Below, piece by piece: positions 57,110 through 64,000 of a stretch of DNA of 64,000 nucleotides. Where the stretch lies: contig NZ_JADEXO010000010.1 of the NCBI RefSeq assembly GCF_015207105.1, positions 1-64,000 on the forward strand. Direction: 5' to 3'. The DNA comes from a cf. Phormidesmis sp. LEGE 11477 (lineage in GTDB: Bacteria > Cyanobacteriota > Cyanobacteriia > Phormidesmidales > Phormidesmidaceae). The notes under the pieces are model-generated. The model searched no databases and was not told where the DNA came from. It saw only the letters and a list, made by a program, of their open reading frames with translations. Position 1 is the first letter of the stretch. Every line of letters starts with the position of its first letter. The translations under genes were made by a program, and so were the position numbers.

Positions 57110-57794
57110 TAGTTGCAAATCATAACAGCTCTACAGCACCCTGACGCTCTACAGCCCTTCTTGCTTTAGTTGATGAAAAATATTCTGCTCATGCTAGATA
57201 TTCTCGTGGCTAGTTCTCAACTTAACTGATAATTGATTCTATGTCGAAAAAAAATGTTTCCGGTAGAATACATCTGTCGAATTGAGATAGCAACAGATGG
57301 AATGCTGCTTATACAAGCGTCTATACGCATTCAAAGGTTTACAGATAAAGTAAAGCTAGCAAATGTGATCTGCAATACTGTTGCCCACGCTGCCTAAAAA
57401 TCCGCTAGTCCTAAAATCTGTCAATAGCCTCGATATGCCCTACTGTTGCTATCGATTGACCCCATTATAAATCTTTGATCTCATACAGCAGTAGGTGGAA
57501 GTGTACAGAATATTGGCTGCGTCCTCAAGCTCGTCCTTAGGTTCTTATGCGATACGATCATAGAGGAATTTTCGTCAGTTCGAGCAGTAAACGCTTAAAG
57601 GGAAGACGGTCTATAAAGCTCATTGCACCAATAATTGGCTCGGCTCAACTAGGTTAGCTATAAGCAAGTAGCCTGGCTATAAACAAAGTCTCGCCGGGTT
57701 GAGCCTACTATCACCCAAAAAATACACAGCAGTTAGAGCGCACTGATGGTATCGCCCTGTACTATGTCGTTTTTTGTAAAATCTATAGGGAAAA
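57110..57794. other. 685-bp divergent spacer
   Basis: This region has no credible gene. It is AT-rich and holds an 8-bp inverted repeat GGCTCAAC/GTTGAGCC (57642-57649 and 57698-57705) and two imperfect copies of GCTATAA about 20 bp apart. It probably carries promoters for both the dehydrogenase and the aminotransferase. I could not define a sigma-70 pair with confidence. Confidence 0.5.
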
Positions 57795-58901
57795 ATGATT
57801 AAGTTTGTAGACTTAGACTGGCAGCATAGATTGCTTCGTGAATCTCTTGAACAGGCTTTCTATAGCGTGTTTGAGAGTAATAGTTTTATTGGAGGTTCTC
57901 AGGTAGATGCGTTAGAAAGTGAATTTGCACGGCTGCATCATTGTAAGTATGGTGTCGGTACTAAAAGTGGAACAGATGCGCTAGTTGTTGCACTAAGAGC
58001 GCTCAATATCGGAGCGGGCGATGAAGTGATTGTTCCTGCGATGACGTTCTTCGCTACCGCCGAGGCTGTCTGTATCGTAGGCGCTACCCCTGTATTCGTA
58101 GATGTTGAGCCTATTACGTTAGGCATCGAGCCAACGCTAGCTGAAACAGCTATCACCGAGAAAACAAAAGCGATCATTTTAGTACATTTGCACGGCTGGC
58201 CAGTTCCTTTGGCTCCTTTCCTTGCGATCGCACAAAAGCATAATTTGGCCCTTGTCGAAGACTGTGCTCAGGCGCATGGAGCTAGTGAAAACGGTCATCT
58301 AGTAGGCAGCCGAACCCAGGTAGCCTGCTTTTCCTTTTTTCCAGGCAAAAACATAGGCGCATTAGGAGATTCTGGCATGGTCATCACCAATCATCAAAAG
58401 CTAGCCGAAACCGTAAGAATATTGGCAAATCATGGCCGACAGGAAAAGTATCTTCATACTATGGTCGGCTACAACGCTAGGATAAATGAGATGCAAGCAG
58501 CCTTCATCAATGTCAAACTTCCATACATGCATACCTGGAATGATAAAAGACAAAGCCTGGCGGCTTACTACAATCGGCAGTTAGCAGACATGCCTTTACA
58601 GCTACCGCCCGCTTTTGACGAACATCGATTGCCGTGCTTTCATCTCTATGTTATCCATTGCAGTAGTCAAGCAGTGCGCGACAACCTACAAGCTTTTCTT
58701 GAGGAGAAAGAGATTGCGACTGGCATCCACTACCCAGTTCCCCTACATTTACAGCCAGCCTTCAGACAGTTCTCTTGCCAGCCAATGCCTGTGGCAGAAA
58801 AAGCTGCTAGCTGTATTCTTTCGCTACCTATCTATCCCGGTATGAAAATAGAACAGCAGGATTATGTAATCGAGCAGATAAAGCAGTTCTTCTCCCAATG
58901 A
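57795..58901 (+). CDS. DegT/DnrJ/EryC1 sugar aminotransferase
   Basis: This is a PLP-dependent sugar aminotransferase of 368 residues. SGTDALVVALRAL (PLP phosphate site), VPAMTFFATAEAV, and VEDCAQAHGA (Asp to the PLP pyridine N) precede the PLP lysine in SFFPGKNIGALGDSGMV. The C-terminus has NARINEMQAAF and IATGIHYPVPLHLQPAF, typical of the family. It converts a keto-sugar nucleotide to an amino-sugar for surface polysaccharides, using Glu or Gln as donor. The dehydrogenase next to it could provide the keto-sugar. A glycosyltransferase follows after 32 bp, likely in one transcript. Confidence 0.94.
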   Translation: MIKFVDLDWQHRLLRESLEQAFYSVFESNSFIGGSQVDALESEFARLHHCKYGVGTKSGTDALVVALRALNIGAGDEVIVPAMTFFATAEAVCIVGATPVFVDVEPITLGIEPTLAETAITEKTKAIILVHLHGWPVPLAPFLAIAQKHNLALVEDCAQAHGASENGHLVGSRTQVACFSFFPGKNIGALGDSGMVITNHQKLAETVRILANHGRQEKYLHTMVGYNARINEMQAAFINVKLPYMHTWNDKRQSLAAYYNRQLADMPLQLPPAFDEHRLPCFHLYVIHCSSQAVRDNLQAFLEEKEIATGIHYPVPLHLQPAFRQFSCQPMPVAEKAASCILSLPIYPGMKIEQQDYVIEQIKQFFSQ

Positions 58902-58933
58902 TAGTCGTCCCTTAAAAAGTAGGATTGTTTCTG

Positions 58934-60124
58934 ATGTCTAAAAATATCTTATTTTATACACCGAATTTATCTGCTGATATAGAACTTATAGGCGGCGTAG
59001 AGACAAGTACTCTCGCTACAGTCAAACAGCTCCGCCACGGTAAATTTAATCCTATTGTGCTGACTCACGGGGCTGGTCAGTTTGTTGCCGAATTGCAGGC
59101 CGCTGATATAGCTACAGTAACAATTCCTGTTCAGCGACAGCTAGAAAGACTGAGTCGAAATCGAATTCTTGCTAATCCACTGAATCTGATTGCAGGTATA
59201 TCGGGATTGCCTGCTCTTATTAATAAAGTGAGCAAGCTACTGCGTCAAAGAGAGATAAAGCTGGTTCACTGTCATCATCCTTATGCTTTTATTATCGGAG
59301 GCATTGCGGCAAGACGGGTCGGCGTACCTTGTATCTGGCACTTTCACGAAATCTGGGAGCCTGGGCTACTCAAGCAGTTTTACCTGTCGGCAGCCAGATT
59401 GTTGGCCGATCATATTATTACAATCGCTGAGTACGAGTCCCAGACGTTTCCTCAAGGGACAAAGCTTCCACCGATTAGTATTATCTACAACGGGTTTGAT
59501 TTTGATGAATTTCGCCAAAGGAAAAACTGCGATCGCCTCGAAGTGCTACAAAAGTTCGAGCTTGAACCGGATAGTTGTCTTATAGGTTATATCAGTCATC
59601 TTGCTCCTTATAAGGGGCAATCAACTTTTTTACAGGCTCTAGCTCAGATAGTAGACAAAGAGCCCAAGATAAAAGCTCTGTTGGTGGGTGCCCCTCGAAA
59701 GTCTTACGAAAACTATTCGTCCGAATTAAGAGAGACAGTAATCAAGCTGAATCTAGAGGATAAAGTAATTTTTACCGGAGCGCGTTCAGATATTCCAGAC
59801 ATTATGTCGGCGCTGGATATATTTGTTAATGTCTCTGAAAATGAAGAATTCAATCGAGTGATGGTCGAAGCTATGTGCTTTGGCAAGCCTACAATCATCA
59901 GCGATTTGCGAGGAGGGTCGGTCGTCGTTCAAAATGAAGAAACTGGTCTGCTCGTATCACCCAAAGATCCTGACAGCTTAGCTGAAGCTATTCTAAGGCT
60001 AGTAGAAGATAAAAGCCTCCGCCAGGCGCTTGGCTTATCTGGACAGAAACATGTCGAACGCACATTTTCGATTGCGAAAATTACGCAGGACTATGAAAAA
60101 CTCTACGAACAATATTGTTATTAG
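58934..60124 (+). CDS. Glycosyltransferase family 4
   Basis: This is a GT-B glycosyltransferase of 396 residues from the ATG at 58934. IGGVETSTLATVKQL at the start and HCHHPYAFIIGGIAAR show the acceptor domain. The donor domain has IYNGFDFDEF, then ISHLAPYKGQSTFLQAL, GARSDIPDIMSALDIFVNVSENEEFNRVMVEAMCFGKPTI and PKDPDSLAEAI, with the E-x7-E pair in NEEFNRVMVEA. It follows the aminotransferase after 32 bp and probably adds the amino-sugar to a surface glycan. It is complete and normal in length. Confidence 0.94.
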   Translation: MSKNILFYTPNLSADIELIGGVETSTLATVKQLRHGKFNPIVLTHGAGQFVAELQAADIATVTIPVQRQLERLSRNRILANPLNLIAGISGLPALINKVSKLLRQREIKLVHCHHPYAFIIGGIAARRVGVPCIWHFHEIWEPGLLKQFYLSAARLLADHIITIAEYESQTFPQGTKLPPISIIYNGFDFDEFRQRKNCDRLEVLQKFELEPDSCLIGYISHLAPYKGQSTFLQALAQIVDKEPKIKALLVGAPRKSYENYSSELRETVIKLNLEDKVIFTGARSDIPDIMSALDIFVNVSENEEFNRVMVEAMCFGKPTIISDLRGGSVVVQNEETGLLVSPKDPDSLAEAILRLVEDKSLRQALGLSGQKHVERTFSIAKITQDYEKLYEQYCY

Positions 60125-60232
60125 CCTTTGAGGTACTGTGTGTAATAGCGCAGTTATCTCCATTATCCGAGTTGCGAGTCGCTACTGCCAGTAACTTCAC
60201 AACGACTGCATAGCCACTACGACAACGTTCTT

Positions 60233-61114
60233 ATGGCAGCCCGAAATTCAAGAAAAGAAAGACAAGATTGCTCTTTCAAAAAGTGGCCTTTCAACAGTTC
60301 CGTATGTATGCTCTACTACTCCATTGCTGGCAATCCCAAGAATCCGCCGCTGCTTTTACTTCACGGTTTCTTAGGTAGCCACGCCGATTTCAGCCAGATT
60401 CTGCCGCTGCTCTCAGCTCACTTCTACTGCATTACGCCCGATCTACCTGGCCACGGCAGCACCAACACCGCACTAGGCCACTACACCTTTGTCCGCACCG
60501 CCCAGGCTCTTGTCGACCTATTAGATTATCTCAATATTTCAAAGACGCATGCGCTCGGCTATTCTATGGGTGGAAGAATAGCGCTCTATCTGACCTGCGA
60601 ATTCTGCGATCGCACCGAAAAAGTCATCCTAGAATCAGCTTCTCCGGGGCTAAAAACCGCCGCTGAAAGAAACTGCAGACGACAACAAGACGATCTGACC
60701 GCGCTGAGCTTACTCAAAACGCCGCTGCCAGAATTTCTAGAGCAGTGGTACAACAATCCTTTATTCGCTAATCTAAAGCGGCATCCTGACATCTATGCCG
60801 CGATGCTGCAGCGTCGTCTGTCTAATAGACCAACAGAAGCCGCTAGAGCACTATGTGGCCTCAGCCTAGGACGTCAGCCTTCCCTCTGGAACAAGCTGGC
60901 GTTATTCAAAAGTCCTTTACTGATCGTCGTAGGAGAGCTGGATCAAAAGTTTGTTGCTATTGGCAAAGAGATGTTTGAAACCTGCCGAAAACACCAGCCG
61001 CAGACAACTCTCCTAGTTTTTGAGCAGTGCGGTCACAATCTGCATCTGGTTGCACCTAACGCTTATGCTAATGCTGTCGTTAGGTACTTGAAGACAGGCA
61101 GGTCACTTAGCTAA
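60233..61114 (+). CDS. menH: MenH-like 2-succinyl-6-hydroxy-cyclohexadiene-carboxylate synthase
   Basis: This is an alpha/beta hydrolase of 293 residues that resembles MenH, a step of phylloquinone/menaquinone synthesis. The oxyanion HGFLGSHADF, the nucleophile elbow GYSMGGRIAL (Ser), the Asp in VVGELDQKF and the His in FEQCGHNLHL complete the triad. MenH-like Arg residues appear in ESASPGLKTAAERNCRRQ. The first 20 residues (MAARNSRKERQD) are charged and may be an extension or a wrong start. It ends overlapping the convergent DUF2993 gene by 8 bp. No other men genes are in the window. A generic hydrolase cannot be excluded. Confidence 0.75.
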   Translation: MAARNSRKERQDCSFKKWPFNSSVCMLYYSIAGNPKNPPLLLLHGFLGSHADFSQILPLLSAHFYCITPDLPGHGSTNTALGHYTFVRTAQALVDLLDYLNISKTHALGYSMGGRIALYLTCEFCDRTEKVILESASPGLKTAAERNCRRQQDDLTALSLLKTPLPEFLEQWYNNPLFANLKRHPDIYAAMLQRRLSNRPTEAARALCGLSLGRQPSLWNKLALFKSPLLIVVGELDQKFVAIGKEMFETCRKHQPQTTLLVFEQCGHNLHLVAPNAYANAVVRYLKTGRSLS

Positions 61115-61847
61115 ATGAGCTGATGGTTGCTCCCGCTTCGATGACTAGCGAATCTTCTTCTACTGTTAGCTTATCGAACTGAAGATCCATTCCTTCTAGC
61201 TCAAAATATCTAAGATCCAACAAAGATTCTGTTGTATCAATCAGGCCCTGAGTAAGTTCTGGCATGTCGTTGTCAGACTCTTCGTATCTGACATCTTCTA
61301 GGGTGACGCCGTGGCCATTCTCTATGAGTTTCGGCTTAGCTGAAAATGCAATGTGATGAGTCTCTACCTTTTCAAAGATCATTACGTCTGCGGCCAAGGC
61401 AATCCGACCCGCCTCAGGGATGGTAAAGCTAACGTTGCTAGCATCGGTAGTGATTTTCTCACCAGAGGGTAATTCTACTTTTTGACCTCTGAGCTTTTGC
61501 TGGATGTAGTCGGCATTGAAAGCATTCTGAATATCTGCTGCTTTCAAGACAACTTTTGCAGTCGCGTCAGTGGGCCGCTCTAGCTTGATATCACCGAATG
61601 CAGCTTTGAGCATGTCGATATCGACCGCGTTCGTCTGCAAAGTCATCTCTTCTGTACGCAGGTCGTTTTGGATCACTAGGCCGCGCCCTTTAACAGTGGC
61701 TTGGTCAACCTCTCCTCTAGCAATTTTGCCAGGGTCGGTATGAATGTCTACATCTAGCGATTCAACTTGATCTAGCTGTGACTTGATTCCCTCCTCAGCT
61801 AGCTTGCTAATTGCCTGTTCGCCAACATTCTCATCTCGTGAACTCAT
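61107..61847 (-). CDS. DUF2993 (LmeA-like) lipid-binding protein
   Basis: This is a 246-residue protein of the DUF2993/LmeA family, with VGEQAISKLAEEGIKSQLDQVESLDVDI and the long beta-rich middle with ADIQNAFNADYIQQKLRG, which is the family signature. Charged beta strands such as MTLQTNAVDIDML form a lipid-binding tube in related proteins. Cyanobacterial members may bind or move lipids or mannolipid-like molecules at membranes; the role is unclear. There is no signal peptide in this version, so it appears cytoplasmic or peripheral. It is downstream of the WD40 gene on the same strand, 90 bp away. Confidence 0.8.
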   Translation of the reverse strand: MSSRDENVGEQAISKLAEEGIKSQLDQVESLDVDIHTDPGKIARGEVDQATVKGRGLVIQNDLRTEEMTLQTNAVDIDMLKAAFGDIKLERPTDATAKVVLKAADIQNAFNADYIQQKLRGQKVELPSGEKITTDASNVSFTIPEAGRIALAADVMIFEKVETHHIAFSAKPKLIENGHGVTLEDVRYEESDNDMPELTQGLIDTTESLLDLRYFELEGMDLQFDKLTVEEDSLVIEAGATISSFS

Positions 61848-61908
61848 CTGTTGTCCTACTACTCTTCCTACCTGACTAATGCTATAGAGTGTAGGTATTT
61901 TGCGACAG

Positions 61909-61934
61909 TCTCCCCTTCCTCCAGAAGAGGGAGA
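61909..61934 (-). terminator. Hairpin after the WD40 gene
   Basis: TCTCCC (61909-61914) and GGGAGA (61929-61934) pair, and inner CTT/AAG extends the stem. It lies just after the WD40 stop on the minus strand. No T run follows, so termination is only suggested. Confidence 0.35.
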
Positions 61935-61937
61935 AGT

Positions 61938-63206
61938 CTACTGCCAGATTCTCACGGACTGATCTTTACCGCCGCTGATTAGCGTTTGCTCTACGGGGTC
62001 GAAGGCGACGGTCAATACCCAGTTGGCGTTGGTATCTAGCGTTTTGGCGAGCTGCTGGGTAGAAAGATCCCAGGTTTTGAGCGTGCGATCGACGCTGCCG
62101 CTAGCGAGGGTGTTACCGTCTGGGCTGATAGCGAGGGTAACAACGCGGCTGCTGTGCTCTTCTAAGGTTGCTTTGAGATCGCCGCTTTCTAGATCCCATA
62201 GCTTGATGGTGGTATCCCAACTGCCGCTAGCAAGGGTGCTGCCATCGGGGGTGATGGCGACGGCGCGGGCGGTGCTGCGATGACCTGTGAATTCTTTAAT
62301 AACGCTGCCAGTCGCTAGATCCCATTGAGTGATGGTGCCGTCGTCGTTAGCACTGACAAAGGAGTTGCCATCGGGCGCGATCGCAATAGACCAAACCGGC
62401 ATATCTACCGACCGGCGATAGAGCGCGTCACCACTCTCCAAATCCCAGGCAGTAATTGTCCCATTGTAATTGCCGCTTACAAACGTACGCTGGTCGGAGC
62501 TAATGTCCACCGTCCACACGGGCGCGCCAGTTTCAGTGGGCAGACTATACAGCAGCTCGCCAGACTGAGGATTCCACACCTTGATGCCGTCGCCGCTGCC
62601 GCTGATCAGCCTGTCGCCTGATTCGGTGACGGCCACTGTTCTAATTGTGTCGTTATGTCCGATCAGCACGCGCTCTAGCTGGTTGACTGGCCCATCCCAA
62701 ATCTTGATATCCCCTTCGGCGTTGCCACCTGCCACCATCAGGCGACCGTCTGCTCGGACATAAGTAGCAACCGACCACACGTGGCTGAGGTCTTTGAGAG
62801 TTCTCACTAGCTTTAGTGAGGGCACAGACGCGGCTGGCGATGGCATCTGGGACTCAGAAGGTTGCGAGTCAGAAGGTTGCGGCGAGTCAGAAGGTTGCGC
62901 TTCGGACGTCTGCACGCCTACCGTTGACTCGTCTGGCGAGGGTGAGGTATCACTGCTCTGATCGGCTACAGGCGACTCTGATGGTGAGTTGGCCGATGGA
63001 CGAGTGCCACCCGATCTGCTGACAATCAGGCCGCCTGCGACGAGTGCCAGGATGACGCCAAGCGCTGCGATCGCCCCCTTCCAGACGTTCGATTTCGGCG
63101 ACTGCGGCTGCGGCTCTAAATCGGGTTTTGGCTCGGTTGTTGAACTGGCCGCCTTTGAACTGGCGGTCTTTGAACTGGCGGTTTTCTTTTGCGTGTCTGA
63201 GTCCAT
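61938..63206 (-). CDS. Membrane-anchored WD40 repeat protein
   Basis: This is a 422-residue protein. The first 45 residues are Lys/Ser/Thr-rich, with a 15-bp tandem repeat giving SSKTASSKAASS. A transmembrane segment follows (VWKGAIAALGVILALVAGGLIV), then a Ser/Pro-rich linker made of a SQPSDS-type repeat. From about residue 130 there are seven WD40 blades, shown by terminal IKIWD, IKVWN, ITAWD, ITQWD, IKLWD, LKTWD and VRIWQ with GH-type turns. The propeller probably lies in the periplasm and serves as a protein-interaction platform. No enzyme domain is attached. Partner unknown. Confidence 0.9.
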   Translation of the reverse strand: MDSDTQKKTASSKTASSKAASSTTEPKPDLEPQPQSPKSNVWKGAIAALGVILALVAGGLIVSRSGGTRPSANSPSESPVADQSSDTSPSPDESTVGVQTSEAQPSDSPQPSDSQPSESQMPSPAASVPSLKLVRTLKDLSHVWSVATYVRADGRLMVAGGNAEGDIKIWDGPVNQLERVLIGHNDTIRTVAVTESGDRLISGSGDGIKVWNPQSGELLYSLPTETGAPVWTVDISSDQRTFVSGNYNGTITAWDLESGDALYRRSVDMPVWSIAIAPDGNSFVSANDDGTITQWDLATGSVIKEFTGHRSTARAVAITPDGSTLASGSWDTTIKLWDLESGDLKATLEEHSSRVVTLAISPDGNTLASGSVDRTLKTWDLSTQQLAKTLDTNANWVLTVAFDPVEQTLISGGKDQSVRIWQ

Positions 63207-63376
63207 TGGGATCTATCCGCTTGGCTCTAACCCCTCGGATCTAATCCCTTGGATCTATCTACTTAGATCTATCCAGTCGGATCTATTCGATAGCTGTAGT
63301 CAAGCGCAGTAATTGTACGTAACTTACATCTTATACAATTACCCTGGCTTAATGTATTGGCCCAATGTACTGGCTG

Positions 63377-64000
63377 CTATCCAGCAATCGAACGCCGCCA
63401 GTTAAAGAACTTCCGCAAGCTATTTTGTAAGAAAGTATTCTTGGCGTACTTTTGCTTGGTCAGTTGCAAAGCGGTTTTAGGGCTGATTTCACTCAGCGTT
63501 GGATAGACGTGAATACACTGCAGCGCACTGACTTTAAGGTTGTTTGCCATCGCCAGTACTGCCTCATGAATCAGCTCACCTGCGTGCGGGCCAACGATGT
63601 GTGCGCCCAAGATCTCGCCGTTGCCCTTTGTGATGAACTTCGCAAAGCCGTAGCCTGCCGATTCGGCTAGGGCCCGGTCTACCCCGTCAAAGCCCTGCTT
63701 GAGAATATAAATATCGTCGCCATAGCGATCGCGGGCCTGCCTTTCCGTCAATCCCACCCGAGCTAGCTCCGGCTCAGTAAAAGTCGCCCACGGAATCACT
63801 CTGTAGTCGGCCTTCTTGGTCGGAAAGACCAGCGCATTCTGCATCGCCACGCCCGCTTCATAGCCAGCGACATGCGTGAACTGATAGCCGCCAATAATAT
63901 CGCCCGCCGCATAGATCCGATGATTGCTCGTCCGCAGCTTGGCATCGACCTTAATGCCTTTTTTGTCGTAGGTCACCCCAGCGGCTTCTAGGTTTAGTGA
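63377..64000 (-). CDS. Pyridine nucleotide-disulfide oxidoreductase, C-terminal part
   Basis: This is the C-terminal half of a dihydrolipoamide dehydrogenase or mercuric reductase-type flavoprotein; the N-terminal half lies beyond the right edge. Seen are the FAD-end motif IYAAGDIIGG, the interface domain WATFTEPELARVGLTERQA, the QGFDGVDRALAES region and the terminal EVLAM-like dimer helix ending in HVYPTLSEISPKTAL (the H-x-x-P-T active-site motif). The final NWRRS tail lacks the two Cys residues of mercuric reductases. The frame runs to the edge of the window. Substrate unknown. Confidence 0.85.
   Translation of the reverse strand, partial: SLNLEAAGVTYDKKGIKVDAKLRTSNHRIYAAGDIIGGYQFTHVAGYEAGVAMQNALVFPTKKADYRVIPWATFTEPELARVGLTERQARDRYGDDIYILKQGFDGVDRALAESAGYGFAKFITKGNGEILGAHIVGPHAGELIHEAVLAMANNLKVSALQCIHVYPTLSEISPKTALQLTKQKYAKNTFLQNSLRKFFNWRRSIAG

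Noticed and set aside
1-64000. CRISPR array, rRNA genes or a replication origin
   Set aside because: No regularly spaced repeats of 25-40 bp with unique spacers, no rRNA sequence and no DnaA-box cluster were seen.

Overview
The window is cyanobacterial chromosome. The HIP1 octamer GCGATCGC recurs throughout, and the gene content fits: cyanobacteriochrome-type sensor kinase, SphX/PstS-like protein, DUF1350, DUF1400, DUF2993, PD-(D/E)XK and Uma2 nucleases, MenH. Codon usage and short spacers suggest a filamentous or Leptolyngbya/Phormidesmis-like lineage, but I cannot name a species.

Layout. (1) 1-7,000 is a cell-surface/exopolysaccharide block. It has three glycosyltransferases, a Wzm/Wzt-type ABC exporter, and embedded in it a PqqD-like protein with a peptide-like tail, a nucleotidyltransferase-fold protein and an HprK-like kinase. 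The trio resembles the HPr-rel-A type of peptide or surface modification system. (2) 7,000-19,300 is mostly housekeeping: Tex, RmuC, nucleases, PstS-like protein, aldo/keto reductase, and an exported flavin amine oxidase plus exported RidA pair. (3) 19,300-20,700 has tRNA-Val(GAC), a frameshifted IS6-type element and a small gene carrying an in-frame palindromic insertion. (4) 20,700-24,300 is ureA-B-G-D-E-F without ureC. (5) 24,400-30,200 is eroded and holds several pseudogenes. (6) 30,200-41,600 carries membrane and stress genes and a broken DUF389 gene. (7) 41,850-48,500 has a mosaic pseudogene, a Tn7/CAST-like right-end remnant and a five-gene peptide/nickel-type ABC importer behind a CsoR/RcnR-family regulator. 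(8) 48,500-56,000 has a UGT-type glycosyltransferase, a P450 and a large tandem-GAF histidine kinase with three Cys-His bilin motifs. (9) 56,000-64,000 has a second sugar block (dehydrogenase, aminotransferase, glycosyltransferase), MenH, DUF2993, a WD40 protein and the 3' part of a disulfide reductase.

How the genes work together. The left block could make and export a surface glycan or glycopeptide, with the PqqD/HprK/nucleotidyltransferase trio acting on the PqqD protein's own tail. The amine oxidase and RidA are adjacent and both exported, so the second probably clears the reactive imine made by the first. The ABC importer and its C-H-C sensor may supply nickel to urease, whose accessory genes lie about 20 kb away.

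Decay is prominent. I see nonsense, frameshift, deletion or fusion lesions in at least six genes. There are two kinds of very small palindromic insertion, one splitting a HIP1 site. Many 12-17-bp tandem duplications occur, several overlapping stop or start codons. All functional assignments are read from sequence motifs by eye; no database search was run.
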